A stretch of 64,000 nt of DNA from Amphibalanus amphitrite (lineage: Eukaryota > Arthropoda > Thecostraca > Balanomorpha > Balanidae), in assembly GCF_019059575.1 (NCBI RefSeq), contig NW_024882719.1, positions 124,001 to 188,000 of the forward strand. Direction: 5' to 3'. Numbering within the stretch: the first letter of the stretch is position 1; each line of letters starts with the position of its first letter. The notes under the pieces were generated by a model, which saw nothing but the letters and a program-made list of their open reading frames with translations, made no database searches and was not told where the DNA came from. This document shows positions 60,640 to 64,000 of this stretch, piece after piece. Position numbers and translations under genes: made by a program.

Positions 60640-61216
60640 TAATAGCCGTTTTCACGACGGCCATCTGGTACACATTTGGTTCACATATGGTGCAGATTAG
60701 GTGCAGATTTGGTCCAATTAGGTTCAGTGTAGCCGTTTCACGACAGGCTATCCGGCGAGTGCACCTAATTTGACCAAATCTGCACCTAATCTCTTTTACA
60801 ACAAATATCTTTAATGTATGAATTTATTTCAGTTTTATTTCAGTTTTAATCGATGATGCTCTCTGATAATATGACAAAGCAGGCATATAAGCAATTAGTG
60901 CAACTATAGCTGATAGCTACTAAGAGACACACGGAACCTAATTTAACCAAATCTGCACCTAATCTGCACAAAATGTGCACCAAATGTGTAGGTACCGGAT
61001 GGCCGTCGTGAAAACAGCTTGTGTCTCTTAGTAGCTATCAGCTAGGATTGTACTAATTGCTTATATGCCTGCTTTGTCGTATTATCAGAGAGCATCATCG
61101 GTTAAAACACTGGAATAAATTCATAAAATAAAGATATTTGCTGTAAAAGAGATTAGGTGCAGATTTGGTCAAACTAGGTGCACTCGCCGGCTAGCCCGTC
61201 GTGAAAACGGCTATTA
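60640..61216. mobile_element. Interleaved inverted-repeat element (a-b-a'-b')
   Basis: The outer ends are AATAGCCGTTTTCACGACGG and its complement. Segment a (60641-60738) is inverted at 60936-61012; segment b (60745-60934) is inverted at 61017-61210. The two inverted repeats therefore overlap rather than nest. All four tips share GTCGTGAAAACGGC or close variants. The motif GGTGCAGATTTGGT recurs. A short relative lies at 51271-51385. No coding capacity. Confidence 0.7.
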
Positions 61217-61664
61217 CTGATGATGTTATTATCAAACATGTTAAGTATCGTCATCTTGACCGATATTAACAAGAAACCGGTTTAAAATTACCCCCTTGAT
61301 TAGTCCCATCCCGTTATCCGCCGCCCCCGTTGTCAGGTCAGGGGTCCGTGATGTAAGTACTACCGCCGGTTCTAGCGAACCCCCTCTCGTCAGCCTTCTA
61401 CACGGCAGGCCGTCACTGACGGCGGCACGCGGCACTGCCATCAGCGGCACAGCGTGGCCAGCTAATGACTGGAGCTGTGACGACGGGCCGCGCCGCCAAG
61501 GTCAGGCCGGCGAGGCGCAGGGGTCGGCCCCCTGACCTGATGGGCCGCCGGCACGCCAGGGGGGCTGGGCGCTGGGCGGCGGCGCTCGCACGCCCTCGCC
61601 GTGGTGACTGGGAGGAACGGCACCGGGCGGGGGCGGAGCCTGAGATTCGCAACACGGCGCCCCG
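61217..61664. other. Upstream region of the RR-1 cuticle gene
   Basis: GC-rich from 61440 to the TATA box. No upstream gene is visible; individual enhancer sites cannot be assigned by eye. Confidence 0.5.
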
Positions 61665-61698
61665 TATAAAGGGCAGAGCCCCGCTCATGGTGTCAGTT
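61665..61698 (+). promoter_or_regulatory. Core promoter of the RR-1 cuticle gene (TATA box and Inr)
   Basis: TATAAA lies at 61665-61670. The arthropod initiator TCAGT begins at 61693, placing the +1 A at 61695, 30 bases downstream of the first T of the TATA box, which is the standard distance. The implied 5' UTR is about 52 bases to the ATG at 61747. Confidence 0.8.
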
Positions 61699-61746
61699 CA
61701 GTGCGATTTGTCGACACAGAGCCACCAGCCACCCTCTCCGACAGCC

Positions 61747-62675
61747 ATGAAGCTGGTGAGTGAGCTTTGAAGCTGACGGTGCATCTGCCGGGCTGCCGAG
61801 GCAGTGTCAACAAAGATCGGTCGTACGAGAAGATCGTCTGGTGCAGTGCTTGAAAGACCGATGAAAGATTGGCTTTGCAGTAACGTTTCGGCTTCCGGCT
61901 TTTCAGAAAGTTGCTGACGTTCAGCACTTCACAATATTGCAAGGAAACTAAGCTGGCATTTATTAAGTCATGCACCATTATTGTTCCGTGTTTCTTCAAA
62001 AGCCAAATTAATTTTTCAACTCCACCATTCTGTTCCAGATCATCGTTGCCTGCCTTGTGGCTGTGGCCGCGGCCGCTCCCCAAACAAACTACCAGCCCGA
62101 GCAGTACTCGGGAAACCCCCAGCCGCAGATCAACATTCTTAGCCAGAGCTTCGAGCAGGACCCCAACACCGGCAACTACCAATACAGCTATCAGCAGGAC
62201 AACGGACAGGCCGTAAGTAATATCGCTGCTCAAAAGTACCAAAATATGTTAACTTCATAGTTGTGAAACCGTATTTTCTTAAGGCTGTCGAAGGATGTCA
62301 TCAGAACTTGCGCGTCTGTAACCGCTGATGGGTGCAGATGTCAGCGCACGTCACCAAAACGATCATTATAAATAGCGACAACTCGAATAACCTGGACTGT
62401 CTGTGCGCCATCAGGTTGCCGAGCAGGGAACCGTGTACCCAGGCCCCGAGCCGGAGACGGGCAGCATCACCCAGGAGGGCAACTTCCAGTTCGTGGCCGA
62501 CGACGGCAACACCTACCAGATCTCGTACGTGGCCAACGAGGGTGGCTTCCAGCCGCGAGGTGCCCACCTGCCCGTGGCACCGGCTCAGATTCCCGAGTAT
62601 GCCCAGCTGCGTCAGGAGCACCCTGAGCTCTTCTGGGCCGAGGGACAGCAGCCGCAGCAGCCTACCTATGTCTGA
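61747..62675 (+). CDS. RR-1 chitin-binding cuticle protein, 3 exons
   Basis: Coding exons: 61747-61755 (M-K-L only), 62039-62212 and 62415-62675, joined in phase 0 into 147 residues. The three-residue first exon, with the intron inside the signal-peptide codons, is the classic structure of arthropod cuticle protein genes. The signal peptide is MKLIIVACLVAVAAAA. Residues about 34-114 form an extended Rebers-Riddiford domain of RR-1 type: ILSQSFEQDPNTGNYQYSY, then EGNFQFVADDGNTY, SYVANEGGFQP and GAHLP. The tail is Pro/Gln-rich (QQPQQPTYV). Known family role: secreted structural protein that binds chitin fibres, RR-1 members being typical of flexible cuticle. Donors are CTG|GTGAGT and GCC|GTAAGT; acceptors are TTCCAG and CATCAG. 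No canonical AATAAA follows closely; AATATA and AATAAG variants lie near 62841-62856. Confidence 0.95.
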
Positions 62676-62973
62676 AAACGCAAGAAAAATCCTGCTTTAT
62701 CGTGAATGTTGATGCCTGTATTACTATCCTTGAACAGTGTCATTGTAAAATGTCATCCGAGTCAGCAAACGCTTTATTAGTGGTTGTCAGTGTCACAGCC
62801 TTTGTTACTATATGTGCTATACCTGCAAAACGACCAGACAAATATATGTGAATAAGTAAACAAGATGTTTGCCGTGAACATCCAAAACAGCAACAAGAAG
62901 AGAAATGATGTCAAAATGATGCAGTTGATGATAAACCGCACTTATGGCTCCTACGGACACCTAACCGCTAGAA

Positions 62974-63274
62974 GGCAAAATATTTATGTAATATCGAAGT
63001 GGCAAAATATCGAAAGATAAAATATCGAACGACAAAGTACCGAAAGAGAAAATATGGGAAAGACAAATATCCTAAGACAAAATATGGAGAAAAGACAACA
63101 TGGAACGCAACATATCGAAAAGAATTATCGAACGACATAAGATCGACAGACAAAATATTGAAAACATAAAAAACATGGAAAGACTATCGAAACCTATCGA
63201 AAGACCTATCGAAAGCAAAATATCAAAGCAAAATATCTAACAAAGAATGTACAAAGAGAAAACATCAAACAAGG
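62974..63274. repeat. AT-rich degenerate repeat, CGAAAGACAAAATAT type
   Basis: Irregular units of about 14-16 bp of the form AAAATATCGAAAGAC. The inverted form (TTTCGATATTTTGC) occupies 63530-63645, on the other side of a fragment of an AGGTCA element. Confidence 0.75.
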
Positions 63275-63525
63275 CGGCGAGTACTTTAATTACACCTTTT
63301 TATTTTTTCTGCACATAGGTACTGAGTAAATTTCAGACCTAGTTCTTCAACACTTTTTCCAGAAATCACATGATGTCATTGAACTTTTCGCCGATATAAG
63401 ATATGTGCGATTCAAATGCGCCGATCTTTTGAAAACGGTGGAAACAGGTGAAACTCAACGATAGCCTTTGGCGTGACATGACCTTTGACATGACCCAAAA
63501 AATGACTGAGGTAATTGCCGCATGG
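63275..63525 (+). mobile_element. Internally deleted fragment of an AGGTCA family 2-like element
   Basis: Near 63330 the text AAATTTCAGACCTAG matches the left interior of the 5.3-kb element, and near 63475 the text TGACCTTTGACATGACCC followed by AAAAAATGAC matches its right interior. The middle and both tips are missing. It lies between two blocks of AT-rich CGAAAGACAAAATAT-type repeat in opposite orientations. Confidence 0.5.
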
Positions 63526-63529
63526 TTTT

Positions 63530-63645
63530 GCTAATTTCGTCTTTCCGATATTTTGTGCTCCATATTTTGCCATTTCGATATTTTGCTTTCGACAGTTTGA
63601 ATTCACTATTTTGCGATTCGATCTTTTGCGTTTCGATATTTTCTC
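63530..63645. repeat. Inverted block of the AT-rich repeat
   Basis: Units such as TTCGTCTTTCCGATATTTTG and CATTTCGATATTTTGCTTTC are reverse complements of the block at 62974-63274, giving a loose inverted repeat of about 670 bp overall. Confidence 0.7.
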
Positions 63646-63715
63646 GTGAACTCGCTGTAGTTCGTCTTTGGTGACCTGACCTTGACTTGACCTTGACCTT
63701 TGCATGATATTTTGA

Positions 63716-64000
63716 CCCGGCACCGCCTGGGCTATTTCCGTACCCACGACAGCCTGGGGGGTCGGATCCGACCCCCTCTGTTATCTCGAGAACCAATGGT
63801 CGTATCGAGCCCCGGGCGAGGCGGCGTTCGAAAGGTCTCTACGAGACCTTCCCAAAGCACTCTTAAGATTTTAAAATTGAGGTCAACTTTCGGGTCAAGG
63901 TCAGGTCAAAGGTCAAATTCTGGGGTTTTGCATGATTAGGCTTACGGACAGCGGAATCGATAGCTGCTGCCCGAAACTCACCAAAAATGACCACCTCAAA
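63716..64000 (+). mobile_element. AGGTCA family 5-like element, left end only, running off the window
   Basis: The flank is TTGA (degenerate TTAA), with tip CCCGGCACCGCCTGG, a 21-nt spacer, a repeat of GCCTGG, then the hairpin GGGGGGTCGGATCCGACCCC. Inside it resembles the 10.1-kb element: GGCGGCGTTCGAAAGG and a cluster of GGTCA half-sites at 63880-63915. The right end lies beyond base 64000. Confidence 0.72.

Overview
The window is animal genomic DNA, almost certainly from an arthropod. It holds two intron-containing genes for cuticle or apical extracellular matrix proteins: a ZP-domain membrane protein and an RR-1 chitin-binding cuticle protein. Intergenic DNA and introns are full of DNA-transposon debris, one LINE and simple repeats. 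A crustacean is my best guess from gene type and repeat style, but the sequence does not prove it. I found no rRNA, convincing tRNA, CRISPR array, prokaryotic gene or virus-derived element.

Layout. About 1-15.6 kb is gene-free: several short non-autonomous elements full of AGGTCA half-sites (fragment at 1-260; elements at 3.0, 5.3 and 10.1 kb), a fold-back element at 12.2 kb and a 40-bp minisatellite at 12.6-13.9 kb. From about 16.0 to 38.6 kb runs the ZP gene on the + strand. I reconstruct seven coding exons that join in phase into 388 residues: signal peptide, ZP-N, ZP-C, furin-type site, transmembrane helix and short tail. Its introns hold a GGGG-tipped DNA element (18.3 kb), a nearly intact CR1-group LINE (26.5-31.0 kb) ending in a perfect 202-bp (TC)n tract, and a Tc1/mariner-derived fold-back (33.6 kb). 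From 39.5 to 61 kb there is again no recognisable gene, but many repeats: AGGTCA elements at 40.3, 42.3, 51.9 and 60 kb, a CGGAGCGAGCGA-ended element at 43.4 kb, a 3.06-kb TA-flanked element with 330-bp inverted arms at 50.9-54.0 kb, a second GGGG-tipped element at 56.4 kb and an interleaved inverted-repeat element at 60.6 kb. The RR-1 cuticle protein gene lies at 61.7-62.7 kb with a clear TATA box and initiator. The window ends in AT-rich inverted repeats and the left end of another AGGTCA element.

The most interesting signal is the AGGTCA element group. These are 0.9-1.2 kb elements whose best copies sit between TTAA duplications and have CCC...GGG tips, as expected of piggyBac-like non-autonomous elements. 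Each has a poly-G/poly-C hairpin just inside both ends. At one end only, a roughly 20-nt spacer bounded by a short direct repeat separates tip from hairpin, recalling the asymmetric ends of piggyBac. Different members share internal core sequence but carry different tips. None lies inside the ZP gene.

The two host genes fit one theme. ZP-domain proteins organise the apical matrix of epithelial cells, and RR-1 proteins bind chitin in the cuticle those cells secrete. Nothing in the sequence shows that they are co-regulated.
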